From: DAMCZI01 sp032095175
Lineage (GTDB): Bacteria; Bacillota; Clostridia; Clostridiales; Caloramatoraceae
NCBI GenBank assembly: GCA_032095175.1
Contig: DAMCZI010000021.1
Location: 23,609-87,608 of the forward strand
Length of the DNA stretch: 64,000 nt
Direction: 5' to 3'
Shown: piece after piece, positions 36,306 through 44,526 of the stretch
Position numbering within the stretch: position 1 is the first letter of the stretch
Layout: each line of letters starts with the position of its first letter
Position numbers and translations under genes: made by a program
The notes under the pieces: model-generated
The model's input: only the letters and a program-made list of their open reading frames with translations
Told to the model about the DNA's origin: nothing
Database searches by the model: none

Positions 36306-37940
36306 TTATGATAATTCTATATTTTCATCTTTAATAATTAGGTAATCATCTAAAGCTAAATAAGCAATTTCTGATTTTAAAAAACTTTTAATTGCATCAA
36401 GCGGAGTCTCTACTATTGGCTCGTAACCAATATTAAAAGACGTATTAATTAGAACTGGGACTCTTGTGATTTTATAATATTCACATAAAATTTTATTTAG
36501 ATATGGTGCATTTTCACTTGTCACACTTTGAATTCTTGCTGTTTGATCTACATGGGTAACTGCAGGTATAATATTAGCTTTATCATCTCTTACATCAAAA
36601 ACAAATAGCATATAAGGAGAAATAAAGTCTGCATTAAAATATTCTTGCTGTTTATCATACAACACTGCTGGAGCAAATGGTCTAAATCTTTCACGTCTCT
36701 TTATATCATTAAGCATATCTTTAGCTTTACTTTCCGTAGCCGAACAAAGTATACTTCTATTGCCAAGAGCTCTTGGTCCAAATTCAGATTTCCCATTATA
36801 AACACAGATTGGAAAACCTTTTGATAATATTTTAGAAATATCTTCTGTAATATTATCTGAATGTTTTACAGTTACATTTTTTTTATCAATTAATTCATCT
36901 AAAGCAGTCTTTATATCCTCTGAATTATATTCTCTACCTAAGAAGGAATTACCTATGGGATATCTTGAAATATCATTTTTACCTTCATTCGAACAGCAAT
37001 AGTAACCCCATAATGCTGAACCAATTGCTGTTCCTGAGTCACCTGAACCTGGCTGAACAAAGTAATCATTGAACCAATGTTGGTCAGCTATTTTTCCATT
37101 TGTAACACTATTTAAAGCAACCCCTCCAGAATAGCATAAATTGTTTTGAGTTGTAGATTTTCTAAGGAAACCTGCCATGTGCAATACCGTATCATTTGTA
37201 ACTTCCTGAACAGCCCTAGCGAAATCTGCTCGCACTTGGAACAAATCTTCACTTGATAATGTTGATTTTTTTTGTTCTGATTTTATAAACAAACTACAAT
37301 CAACTAAATCTAAATGAGAAATTGTATATTTACCATCAGGGTTGAGCTTGACAATATTTTTAAGATAATCATAGTATTTCATAGTCCCATAAGGAGCTAA
37401 TCCCATAGTCTTACCTTCCTGAAGTATATGAAATCCTATACCTTCTGTTACGATGGTATAGAGTTGTCCAATTGAATTACATATGTAACCATTTTCTTGG
37501 TTTACAGTTCCATAGATTTTAAATAGAACTTCAATATTATTTTTATGCCCTACAGCTAGAGTAGCTGTCTCAACTCCCTCTGAGGAAACACTACCTGCTG
37601 CATCTACAACTAAAATAGCACTATCTACAAAACCAGATGCAAAGTATGAACTTGCTGCATGGGCTAAGTGATGGTTAATACTGAGGAATTGTTTAAATCC
37701 GAAAAGAGGTGCTGCATTTAAAATATCATTACTTACAACCATGCTAATGTCATTTCTTCCTATCTGGCCATACTTAAGGCAATAATCCACTGATTTACCA
37801 ATTTCTAACGTCTCTACTATACCAATTCCATGCTTTTTTCTAGTTATCCTCTCTTCTTCAACTGCAACTATTATTCGGCCATCCTTACATAATGCACATG
37901 AAAAATCATGGTCAGATCCTCCAATACCAATAACATACAT
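36306..37940 (-). CDS. Carbamoyltransferase, NodU/CmcH family
   Basis: 544 residues. Family features: N-terminal VIGIGGSDHDFSCAL and AVEEERITRKKHG, the HHLAHAASSYFASGF metal/catalytic His region, YSGGVALNSVTNGK, and the C-terminal YrdC-like-associated part with FGPRALGNRSILC and INTSFNIGYEPIVETP. These enzymes place a carbamoyl group from carbamoyl phosphate on a hydroxyl (or amine) of an antibiotic, Nod factor or similar. Within this cluster a Ser/Thr of the peptide or an added hydroxyl could be the acceptor, which is inference. ATG after GGGATGAAAGGGA. Confidence 0.92.
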   Translation of the reverse strand: MYVIGIGGSDHDFSCALCKDGRIIVAVEEERITRKKHGIGIVETLEIGKSVDYCLKYGQIGRNDISMVVSNDILNAAPLFGFKQFLSINHHLAHAASSYFASGFVDSAILVVDAAGSVSSEGVETATLAVGHKNNIEVLFKIYGTVNQENGYICNSIGQLYTIVTEGIGFHILQEGKTMGLAPYGTMKYYDYLKNIVKLNPDGKYTISHLDLVDCSLFIKSEQKKSTLSSEDLFQVRADFARAVQEVTNDTVLHMAGFLRKSTTQNNLCYSGGVALNSVTNGKIADQHWFNDYFVQPGSGDSGTAIGSALWGYYCCSNEGKNDISRYPIGNSFLGREYNSEDIKTALDELIDKKNVTVKHSDNITEDISKILSKGFPICVYNGKSEFGPRALGNRSILCSATESKAKDMLNDIKRRERFRPFAPAVLYDKQQEYFNADFISPYMLFVFDVRDDKANIIPAVTHVDQTARIQSVTSENAPYLNKILCEYYKITRVPVLINTSFNIGYEPIVETPLDAIKSFLKSEIAYLALDDYLIIKDENIELS

Positions 37941-37953
37941 TCCCTTTCATCCC

Positions 37954-38847
37954 CTAATATTCATAATAATTTTCTATTTCTTTTTGTGACATGCCTTCGG
38001 AATAAAATATTTTTTTTACAAGCTTACAAACCTTTAGAATTTCATTTTCATCCTTATCTCCCCTCCACATTAAGTCCCTTATTTCCCATATTGCTAGGAA
38101 AAATTCGATTTCTCTCTGATTCCAAATTTCGCTAGACTTCAATTTATCAACAAATGAACGTACAAAAATCCATTTTTTATTTATATCAATATTTGAATGA
38201 TGTTTCCATATTACAAGTATTTCAGCGATTATTTCTGAAAGGCTACAAAATTTATATGTTTCTCCAAAATCTATTATTGAAAGTGGTGTACATATTTTTA
38301 TATAGTTTTTCATGCTCCATGGATAACCAACTAAAATATTATTATATAAATCCCTTGGTACTAAATATTGTGTTTTATTAAAAGAAATATAAATTTCACC
38401 GCAAGTAAATTGAAAATATTTTTTGTAATACTTTACATTTACACCATTGGGGAAGTTATTAAAAATGTCATTCATTTCATTTTGAAGTATAATATCCTTA
38501 TTAACATTTCTAATTTTTGATATTTGTAATAGTAAATAAGTCAAGCTTTCAGCAAGCTTTTCAAAGTAATATTCTTCCTGTACCCCACTATCTTCAAACC
38601 ATTTTTTTGCATCGCGATTTTGATAGATCACACCTTCAACAATTAAATATAGCCCTTTATTATTTTCAAAAACTTGATGTTTGGGTACAAATATAATTCC
38701 GTCATAACTTATAATGTCTTTCATATTACAGTATGCAATGAATTGAGGTAGAACATTTTGTGATTTTATGAAAAAACTTAAATTGTATTTTTTTGAAACT
38801 ATTACTTTCTTTACTTCCTTCCGGATAGTATTAATATTTTTATTCAT
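37954..38847 (-). CDS. Unknown protein with possible kinase-like fold
   Basis: 297 residues from ATG 38847 (an in-frame TTG 38859 precedes it). No clear family. Two motifs recall aminoglycoside-phosphotransferase/CotS-type kinases: VPRDLYNNILV (around Asp166) where such enzymes have HGDxxxxN, and TPLSIIDFGE (~188-196) where they have the metal-binding DFx. The catalytic loop is one residue short and lacks His, so it may be inactive or only resemble them. It overlaps the toroid gene by eight bases and precedes the carbamoyltransferase by 13 bases, so it belongs to the pathway. Confidence 0.5.
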   Translation of the reverse strand: MNKNINTIRKEVKKVIVSKKYNLSFFIKSQNVLPQFIAYCNMKDIISYDGIIFVPKHQVFENNKGLYLIVEGVIYQNRDAKKWFEDSGVQEEYYFEKLAESLTYLLLQISKIRNVNKDIILQNEMNDIFNNFPNGVNVKYYKKYFQFTCGEIYISFNKTQYLVPRDLYNNILVGYPWSMKNYIKICTPLSIIDFGETYKFCSLSEIIAEILVIWKHHSNIDINKKWIFVRSFVDKLKSSEIWNQREIEFFLAIWEIRDLMWRGDKDENEILKVCKLVKKIFYSEGMSQKEIENYYEY

Positions 38848-39730
38848 TTTGATACCCAAAATATTTTACTAAAAGAGCAGTAATATATGCTGTTAATGTA
38901 ATATCATCGAATCTTTCATTGTACCCCCATCCTCCAGTTATATGCTGCCTTTTTAATAAAACTATTATTAAATTATCAATTTTTGTTTTACATTCGTAAC
39001 TTGCATAATCCAATAATACACTGCACACATTTTGAGTTGCATCAAGGTTATTAGACCATATCTCATCTTCATCATGTATATTAAGTAAAATATTCTTTAT
39101 TTCTTGTATTTCATTCGTATATTTATCAACTTGAAGATATAACACACGTAAAAGATGTGCTAAAGACCAAATATCAATATTTTGATAAATCATATATGAT
39201 ATAAGAAACTTTTTATCAATATTTTTTGAATACATTATAATTGCATCAATTTTTTTTAACAAAAATTTATATCCCTTTAATATATTGCTTTCGCATTTAT
39301 CTCTTTCTCCAAATATATTTAATATTACAGTAGCAGTAATCCAATAATGTTTTGTATTGTGGTGATACCATGTTTTATTCTTTGGTAGAAACTGGGTAAT
39401 CGCTTCTTCCCAACTACCATTATCAAATTGCTGATCTTTTACCCATTCCAAATATCGTGCCCCCATCTCAGTATTCCTAAAAATTCTTGCAGCTTCAGAT
39501 GTATAAATTACTGAGCCACAACTACCACCATATTTATTAGGGATACAGTTTGAAAAGGTATTTTTTTTTATATAATCTATTCTTTTAGAATAAGCAGTTG
39601 ATTTTGTAAATTGCTCTTTATATAGTTGCTTTGATACTATCCAATCTGCCTCAAGACCTATGCCATCATTTCTAATATTTTCTTTTAACCACTCAATAGC
39701 TTTTTGGATACAATATTCAAAATCTATCAT
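38840..39730 (-). CDS. Alpha/alpha-toroid protein (prenyltransferase/terpene-cyclase-like repeats)
   Basis: 296 residues. Repeats of the squalene-cyclase/prenyltransferase type are seen near the N-terminal third (YLEWVKDQQFDNGSWEEA) and at the end (LLKRQHITGGWGYNERFDDITLTAY; described by position ~255-285), where the QW-like GGWG and DD elements lie. A full squalene-hopene cyclase is twice this length and its DxDD acid motif is not seen. It may bind or cyclise the peptide rather than a terpene. Its ATG overlaps the stop of the upstream radical SAM gene (ATGA), so translation is coupled. Confidence 0.7.
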   Translation of the reverse strand: MIDFEYCIQKAIEWLKENIRNDGIGLEADWIVSKQLYKEQFTKSTAYSKRIDYIKKNTFSNCIPNKYGGSCGSVIYTSEAARIFRNTEMGARYLEWVKDQQFDNGSWEEAITQFLPKNKTWYHHNTKHYWITATVILNIFGERDKCESNILKGYKFLLKKIDAIIMYSKNIDKKFLISYMIYQNIDIWSLAHLLRVLYLQVDKYTNEIQEIKNILLNIHDEDEIWSNNLDATQNVCSVLLDYASYECKTKIDNLIIVLLKRQHITGGWGYNERFDDITLTAYITALLVKYFGYQNE

Positions 39731-40992
39731 TTTAATTCTCCATTATATACTGATAGTATTGCTTCTATATACAGCTGTCTAACTTCTTCAATAGACAGAT
39801 ATTTAGTACCTGTTACTACAGTTCTCAGGTTATAATTCTCATTTTCAATAAAATCTCTTTTATTTATTAATCCATTTTCCAACGCTTCCTTAAATGCAAT
39901 AGTCCCAGGAAATGGTGTAAACGGTTGAAACCAAACATCATTCACCTGAAGTTTGATTGCAAAATTAATGGAATCTATTATTGTTTCCTTGGTATCTTCT
40001 GGTAACCCAATAATAAAACTAAGAAACGGCCTAATATTATTCTTTTTACATTGTTCAACTGCTTGCTCAACATTACTAAGTTTAATTTTTTTATCATACA
40101 TATTTAATATATTTTGATTTCCACTTTCAACTCCAAAAAATATCTTATCAAACCCTGCTTCTCTCATATTTTTAAGCAATTCATTGTCAATGTAATTTAC
40201 TCTTGTTTGACATGAAAATTTAATTCCTAACTGTTCCTTTTTTAATTGTTCGCATATATTTAAAACATAATTTCTATCTGCTGTAAAAATATCATCAAAA
40301 AATGTTATTCTTTCAAATCCATATTTTGAAACAATCTCAATTATCTCTTGTATAACAAATTTCTCATTTCTTTTTCTATACATGTGCCTGCCCATTAATG
40401 TTCCAGCACAAAATTTGCAACTATAAGGACACCCACGGGAAGCTATAATGCTTGTGTCATTAGTATGACTTCTATATGCAGTCATTGGTATCAAATCCCT
40501 TGCCGGAAATGGAATCGAATCTAGGTCATCAATCAAAGATTCCATCTTATTAAAAATAATTTTTTCATTTTTGCGATAAACCAATGAAGGTACATTATCT
40601 ACTGGTTGTTTATAAAGCAATTTTTTTACAAGATTTAAAAAACATTTTTCTCCTTCCCCAACCAAAATATAATCCACTTCTCTATGCAGCATACATTCCT
40701 CTGCATTAAATGAAGCATGTGGTCCTCCTAAAATTGTCATTTTACCTAGCTTTTTTGCTTTTCTTGCAATACTTAATGCTTCTGAATAATTAGCTGTGTT
40801 AAAGTATATCCCAATAATTTCATATTTGCTAATAATATTATCAATATCAGTGACCATATCTATTGCCATATCAAGAATAGAAACACTAATGTTTTCATTG
40901 CGTAATACTGAAGCTAAATATCCTATTCCCAGTGGGGGATAAAGTTCGGTAGCAATATTTTTCAACTTTGCATTGACCAAAAGTACACTCAT
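39727..40992 (-). CDS. B12-binding-type radical SAM enzyme 1
   Basis: 421 residues. N-terminal cobalamin-binding-type domain (LYPPLGIGYLASVL, ILGGPHASFNAEEC, YILVGEGEKCFL), then GCPYSCKFC (Cys188, 192, 195) with downstream FFGVESGNQ and FIIGLPEDT. Same architecture as the second B12-type enzyme in the cluster but not a close copy. First modification enzyme after the precursor gene, separated by a hairpin. ATG after GAAAGGATAATGTTGT. A methyl or radical modification of the peptide is the natural guess. Confidence 0.9.
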   Translation of the reverse strand: MSVLLVNAKLKNIATELYPPLGIGYLASVLRNENISVSILDMAIDMVTDIDNIISKYEIIGIYFNTANYSEALSIARKAKKLGKMTILGGPHASFNAEECMLHREVDYILVGEGEKCFLNLVKKLLYKQPVDNVPSLVYRKNEKIIFNKMESLIDDLDSIPFPARDLIPMTAYRSHTNDTSIIASRGCPYSCKFCAGTLMGRHMYRKRNEKFVIQEIIEIVSKYGFERITFFDDIFTADRNYVLNICEQLKKEQLGIKFSCQTRVNYIDNELLKNMREAGFDKIFFGVESGNQNILNMYDKKIKLSNVEQAVEQCKKNNIRPFLSFIIGLPEDTKETIIDSINFAIKLQVNDVWFQPFTPFPGTIAFKEALENGLINKRDFIENENYNLRTVVTGTKYLSIEEVRQLYIEAILSVYNGELK

Positions 40993-41014
40993 ACAACATT
41001 ATCCTTTCTTAATC

Positions 41015-41051
41015 GGGAGGAGCGAGAATGAAAAACATGCATGCTCCTCCC
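41015..41051 (-). terminator. Hairpin between precursor and modification genes
   Basis: Perfect 9-bp stem GGGAGGAGC (41015-41023) with GCTCCTCCC (41043-41051), 19-base loop. No T-run follows, so it is more likely an attenuating or mRNA-stabilising structure that keeps precursor mRNA more abundant than enzyme mRNA, as in many RiPP operons. Confidence 0.6.
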
Positions 41052-41062
41052 ACTTGAGATAA

Positions 41063-41152
41063 TTACTCTACTGTAGTCCAAGCTGTAGCCAATGACATTT
41101 CATCTAGGTCATCAATTTGAGGAGTAGCATATGCCTGATTAAGTTCATCCAT
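41063..41152 (-). CDS. Candidate RiPP precursor peptide, 29 residues
   Basis: ATG 41152 sits eight bases after GGGAGGAGGTG, one of the strongest ribosome sites in the window. A longer in-frame reading from 41290 has no binding site. The peptide is acidic: residues 1-18 (MDELNQAYATPQIDDLDE) look like a leader, residues 19-29 read MSLATAWTTVE. There is no Cys; modifiable residues in the tail are Ser20, Thr23, Trp25, Thr26, Thr27 and Glu29. It lies directly before the first radical SAM gene and after the exporter genes on the same strand. Position, binding site, size and the PqqD-like protein in the operon support a precursor role. Leader/core boundary and modifications are unknown. Confidence 0.75.
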   Translation of the reverse strand: MDELNQAYATPQIDDLDEMSLATAWTTVE

Positions 41153-41408
41153 AATATCACCTCCTCCCATAATACCCCATCTCCAGCACCATGAACCTAA
41201 AATTGATATGTATTTACATAATTCACGACACCTTATATGATAGGTATTTAAATAATAATTATTAAAATGTAAATAAATAATAATGTACACTAAATCAAGA
41301 TTATCAATATAATGAATAATGAATTATTGATAATTTCTCCCACTATCAATTTCATAATATGGAAAATTATGTATGAATGAAAAACACTTATATATACTGT
41401 TATAAAAG
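41153..41408 (-). promoter_or_regulatory. Upstream region of the precursor, probable promoter
   Basis: 256 bp, very A/T-rich. On the minus strand TTGATT and TATTTA are 17 bases apart (near 41257-41301), and TTTACA with TAAATA are also 17 apart slightly downstream; neither is strong. A separate promoter for the precursor would fit the gap after the exporter genes. No terminator is obvious. Confidence 0.35.
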
Positions 41409-42200
41409 TTAACTACTTGCACTTCTATAATGTCGAATTGAAAAATTCCATACCTTAAAAGTAATCCATGTAAAAATATTTGTAATCAGGAAAGAATATA
41501 AAATAACCCTCCAATTAAAACTATTAAAAAACAAATAACTTGGAATTGTTGCTACTATCCCATATGGCAAAAGTATACATAACACTATTTTCAAAAATCC
41601 TTTAAAAATAGTTCCAGGTATTTTCATAGTTAATTCAGTAAATGACCATTCTATCCTTTCCAATCCAGAAATATCAATTGTATAGAAAGAAACACAACGT
41701 ACAAGAACCAATAAGTCATAATAAAGAACTGTCATTAAAACTATTGTGACTATATACAACATTATATTAAAAAATTCAACACTAAGATTTTGTTTTGATG
41801 CTGAGTAAAATAAAATTATTAAACTGACTAATACCATAGGAATCGATCCAAGATCAAAACTACTGAAAGAAACATATAATAAAGAGTTACACGGTCTAAT
41901 TATAAATAAATCTAATTTACCGTTCCTTACTAGTTGAGGGACAGACATAATACCAAAATAGTATAACATCATACTTATAGAGTTAATCAATGTATACGTA
42001 CCAATAAAAAACATCATTTGATATCTTGTCCATCCTGCAATACTATCAAATTGGCTATATATAGTATTAAAGAGGAGAATCTGAGTAATAAAAAGTGAAA
42101 TATTTACCAGAAACGAACCTAAAAAGGATTCCCGGTACATCATCTGCTTCATAAGTTTTATTTTAATTAATAATCCAATCAATTTAAAATTCTTTTTCAT
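41409..42200 (-). CDS. ABC-2 type permease, second subunit
   Basis: 263 residues, six hydrophobic helices, of the COG3694-type permease group that pairs with a COG4587-type permease and a COG4586-type ATPase. It starts one base after the preceding permease stop. Its likely role is export of the mature peptide made by the downstream genes, or immunity. Confidence 0.85.
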   Translation of the reverse strand: MKKNFKLIGLLIKIKLMKQMMYRESFLGSFLVNISLFITQILLFNTIYSQFDSIAGWTRYQMMFFIGTYTLINSISMMLYYFGIMSVPQLVRNGKLDLFIIRPCNSLLYVSFSSFDLGSIPMVLVSLIILFYSASKQNLSVEFFNIMLYIVTIVLMTVLYYDLLVLVRCVSFYTIDISGLERIEWSFTELTMKIPGTIFKGFLKIVLCILLPYGIVATIPSYLFFNSFNWRVILYSFLITNIFTWITFKVWNFSIRHYRSASS

Positions 42201-43004
42201 TTACAATCCAACACCTTCATATTTTTTGCGTATTCTTGTCATCATTACTTTATTTGCTATCTTCGCAGTCGCAGTCCAAGCTACCAATACAAATATTGCT
42301 ATTTTTACATCCTTTGTATCTCCGGTTATAACTAATTCAGTAGGATAATAATTTAAAAAGTAGAATGGGAAAAACTTCATCACCCTGACTACATTTTTTG
42401 AAAAAAAGGAAAGTGGTATTAATCCTCCTGTAATTAGCATTATTATATTGTCTTTTATTAATACAAAAACTGTAACGTCTATATATTTTATTGACAAAAT
42501 TCCTATTGCATAATTTATTTCTTTCATAAAAAGCAAACCTAGCAGAACAATAACAAATGACAATCCTAGCCTTGATATTTCTATATTATAAAATAAGTTT
42601 TTCTGAAAGATTAAACCAAAAATAAATATACATACTATTGAAAATACTCCAAAGAATACAGTACCACCTAAAGAATATAAAAAATAATATTCTTTAATAT
42701 TAATAGGAAATAGGAGGTATTTGGAAAACTGTCCGTTTTGAACTTCCTCACTCATTTTATTAGTAATCATGGATGTTTGATCAAATTGTGTAATTGCTGA
42801 ACTGATTATATAATATAAAATCATTGTGTTAAATGTATACCCTGCTACCATATGCTTTGATTTGAATACTGCTCCCCAAAGGACATAAGCAAATATTATT
42901 TTTGTAAACATAGATAAAAAGTTAAAGAGAATATTCATTCTATATGTCATATGTATTTTCAAAGAAGTAGTAAACATTTTGAAATATTTAGCCATTGTTC
43001 CCAC
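42201..43004 (-). CDS. ABC-2 type permease, first subunit
   Basis: 267 residues, six hydrophobic helices; features such as FDQTSMITNKMSEEVQNGQFSKYLLFP (positions ~75-105) are typical of the COG4587-type permease. It lies 7 bases after the ATPase gene; its ATG is preceded by GAAAGGAAAG. It forms the membrane channel with the next gene product. Confidence 0.85.
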   Translation of the reverse strand: MGTMAKYFKMFTTSLKIHMTYRMNILFNFLSMFTKIIFAYVLWGAVFKSKHMVAGYTFNTMILYYIISSAITQFDQTSMITNKMSEEVQNGQFSKYLLFPINIKEYYFLYSLGGTVFFGVFSIVCIFIFGLIFQKNLFYNIEISRLGLSFVIVLLGLLFMKEINYAIGILSIKYIDVTVFVLIKDNIIMLITGGLIPLSFFSKNVVRVMKFFPFYFLNYYPTELVITGDTKDVKIAIFVLVAWTATAKIANKVMMTRIRKKYEGVGL

Positions 43005-43011
43005 TTTCCTT

Positions 43012-43992
43012 TCAGATAATCGCTTGATTATAAACTCTTTCTATGATGCTTGCGATATCCTCATCTTCTATCAAAATATCTATAATATCATCTCGGTTCA
43101 TTATAATTTTGCCAATTTTCTCCGATTGTAGTTGCTGAACAGCAAACACTACCTTATGGGGTTTCTTTTCTATAACCTCACATCCATCGATTAGTTGTGG
43201 AAACCTGTTGTTTTCACGCAAATAAATAGTAATAATTTTTTTAGAGTTATATCTTTTTAAAAGTGAGTCTATATTTTCATCATTTATTTTTCTTCCTGAA
43301 TTTATGACAATACAACGATTACAAAGATCCTTTACATCCTCCATATAGTGACTTGTTAAAATGATAGTAGTACCTTTTTTATGATTGATTTCTTTAAGAT
43401 AGCTTCTTAAATTTCGCTGACTTATACAATCTAGCCCAATAGTAGGTTCATCTAGAAAAAGTATAGGTGGATTGTGCAACAAGGCTGCTATAAGCTCCAT
43501 CTTCATTCTTTCTCCTAACGATAAATTCCTTACAGGCCTGTTTAATATATCTTTAACGTTTAATATATTTGATAGATCATCTACAGTTTTTATAAATTCC
43601 TTTTTTTCTATTTCATACATCTGTTGAAATAGAAGAAAAGAATCCTCTGCTGATAAATCAAAAAACAATTGACTTTTTTGGCCCGCTACAAGTGCAATTT
43701 TTTGTTTAAACTCTTTTTTCAATTCATAGGGTTTGAATCCCATGACTTTGATATTCCCTGATGTTGGGCTAATGATTCCTGTTGCTAATTTTATTAATGT
43801 TGTTTTACCAGCTCCATTAGGTCCTATAATTCCTATACATTCACCACGTTCTGCACAAAAATCAAAATTCGTAATTGCCTGTTTTATTATCCTTTTTCTA
43901 TGGAAAAGACTCTTAATACTTCCCATGAAGCCTGAATCTTTATCAAATGTAATATATTCTTTTGTAAGATTGGAAATTTCTATATCAAGCAT
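43012..43992 (-). CDS. ABC transporter ATP-binding protein
   Basis: 326 residues, COG4586-type with a short N-terminal extension. Walker A GPNGAGKTT (~58), signature LSLGERMKME (slightly divergent from LSGGQ), Walker B ILFLDEP, and switch His in LTSHYMED. ATG after AGGAAGG. First gene of the exporter trio that precedes the peptide precursor on the same strand. Probably powers export of, or self-protection against, the product. Confidence 0.9.
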   Translation of the reverse strand: MLDIEISNLTKEYITFDKDSGFMGSIKSLFHRKRIIKQAITNFDFCAERGECIGIIGPNGAGKTTLIKLATGIISPTSGNIKVMGFKPYELKKEFKQKIALVAGQKSQLFFDLSAEDSFLLFQQMYEIEKKEFIKTVDDLSNILNVKDILNRPVRNLSLGERMKMELIAALLHNPPILFLDEPTIGLDCISQRNLRSYLKEINHKKGTTIILTSHYMEDVKDLCNRCIVINSGRKINDENIDSLLKRYNSKKIITIYLRENNRFPQLIDGCEVIEKKPHKVVFAVQQLQSEKIGKIIMNRDDIIDILIEDEDIASIIERVYNQAII

Positions 43993-44435
43993 TTTTTACC
44001 TTCCTACTTTCATATTTATAAAATATATTTACAATATTAAATATCGATAAAAACAAGTGGCTAGTTATGCTTGTCCTTTTTATAGCTATATAATTGTAGC
44101 CTAAATTCACAATAGATATTTATTTATTTTCATTTTTTATACTTCCTCCTATTATTAGACTTTTAATGATATTCAATATATTTTCATAATAATATTACCA
44201 CCAATTACATTCAATGCTTTTCATGTAATATTTTGTTACTATTTGACGCATTATATTTATTTAATATTTTGGGGACACAGGTACAACAATTTATTTCACT
44301 AATAGTCATGTTTATATATAATTCCATGCATAATGCTATAATATGATTTGCTTTTCATTACAATTTATTAATAAGTTCTTACTTTTTCTCAAATTACAAA
44401 TTAAAAATAAGCTTGAATATAAATGATAGATGTGA
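43993..44435. other. Divergent intergenic region between exporter and helD
   Basis: Over 440 bp of A/T-rich sequence between divergent operons. Apart from the promoter of helD at its right end I see no conserved structure. The exporter promoter must lie near 44050-44150 but no convincing -10/-35 pair was found. Confidence 0.4.
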
Positions 44436-44464
44436 TTGTTAAAATGAAACTTTATTGTTATAAT
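44436..44464 (+). promoter_or_regulatory. Promoter of helD
   Basis: TTGTTA and TATAAT, 17 bases apart, about 60 bases before the gene start. Confidence 0.6.
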
Positions 44465-44526
44465 AAAAATACGTTCGTTCACTGTTATTTTCAAGGCCGC
44501 CTATTATATAAAAGGAGGTGGCTTAT

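Noticed and set aside
37954..38847. Confident aminoglycoside phosphotransferase
   Set aside because: The catalytic loop lacks His and is one residue short; only fold similarity is suggested.
38840..39730. Squalene-hopene cyclase
   Set aside because: Half the expected length and no DxDD motif; only the toroid repeat pattern is supported.
41063..41290. 75-codon version of the precursor ORF
   Set aside because: The upstream in-frame start has no ribosome site and codes for an unrelated Tyr/Ile/Cys-rich stretch; the ATG at 41152 follows GGGAGGAGGTG.
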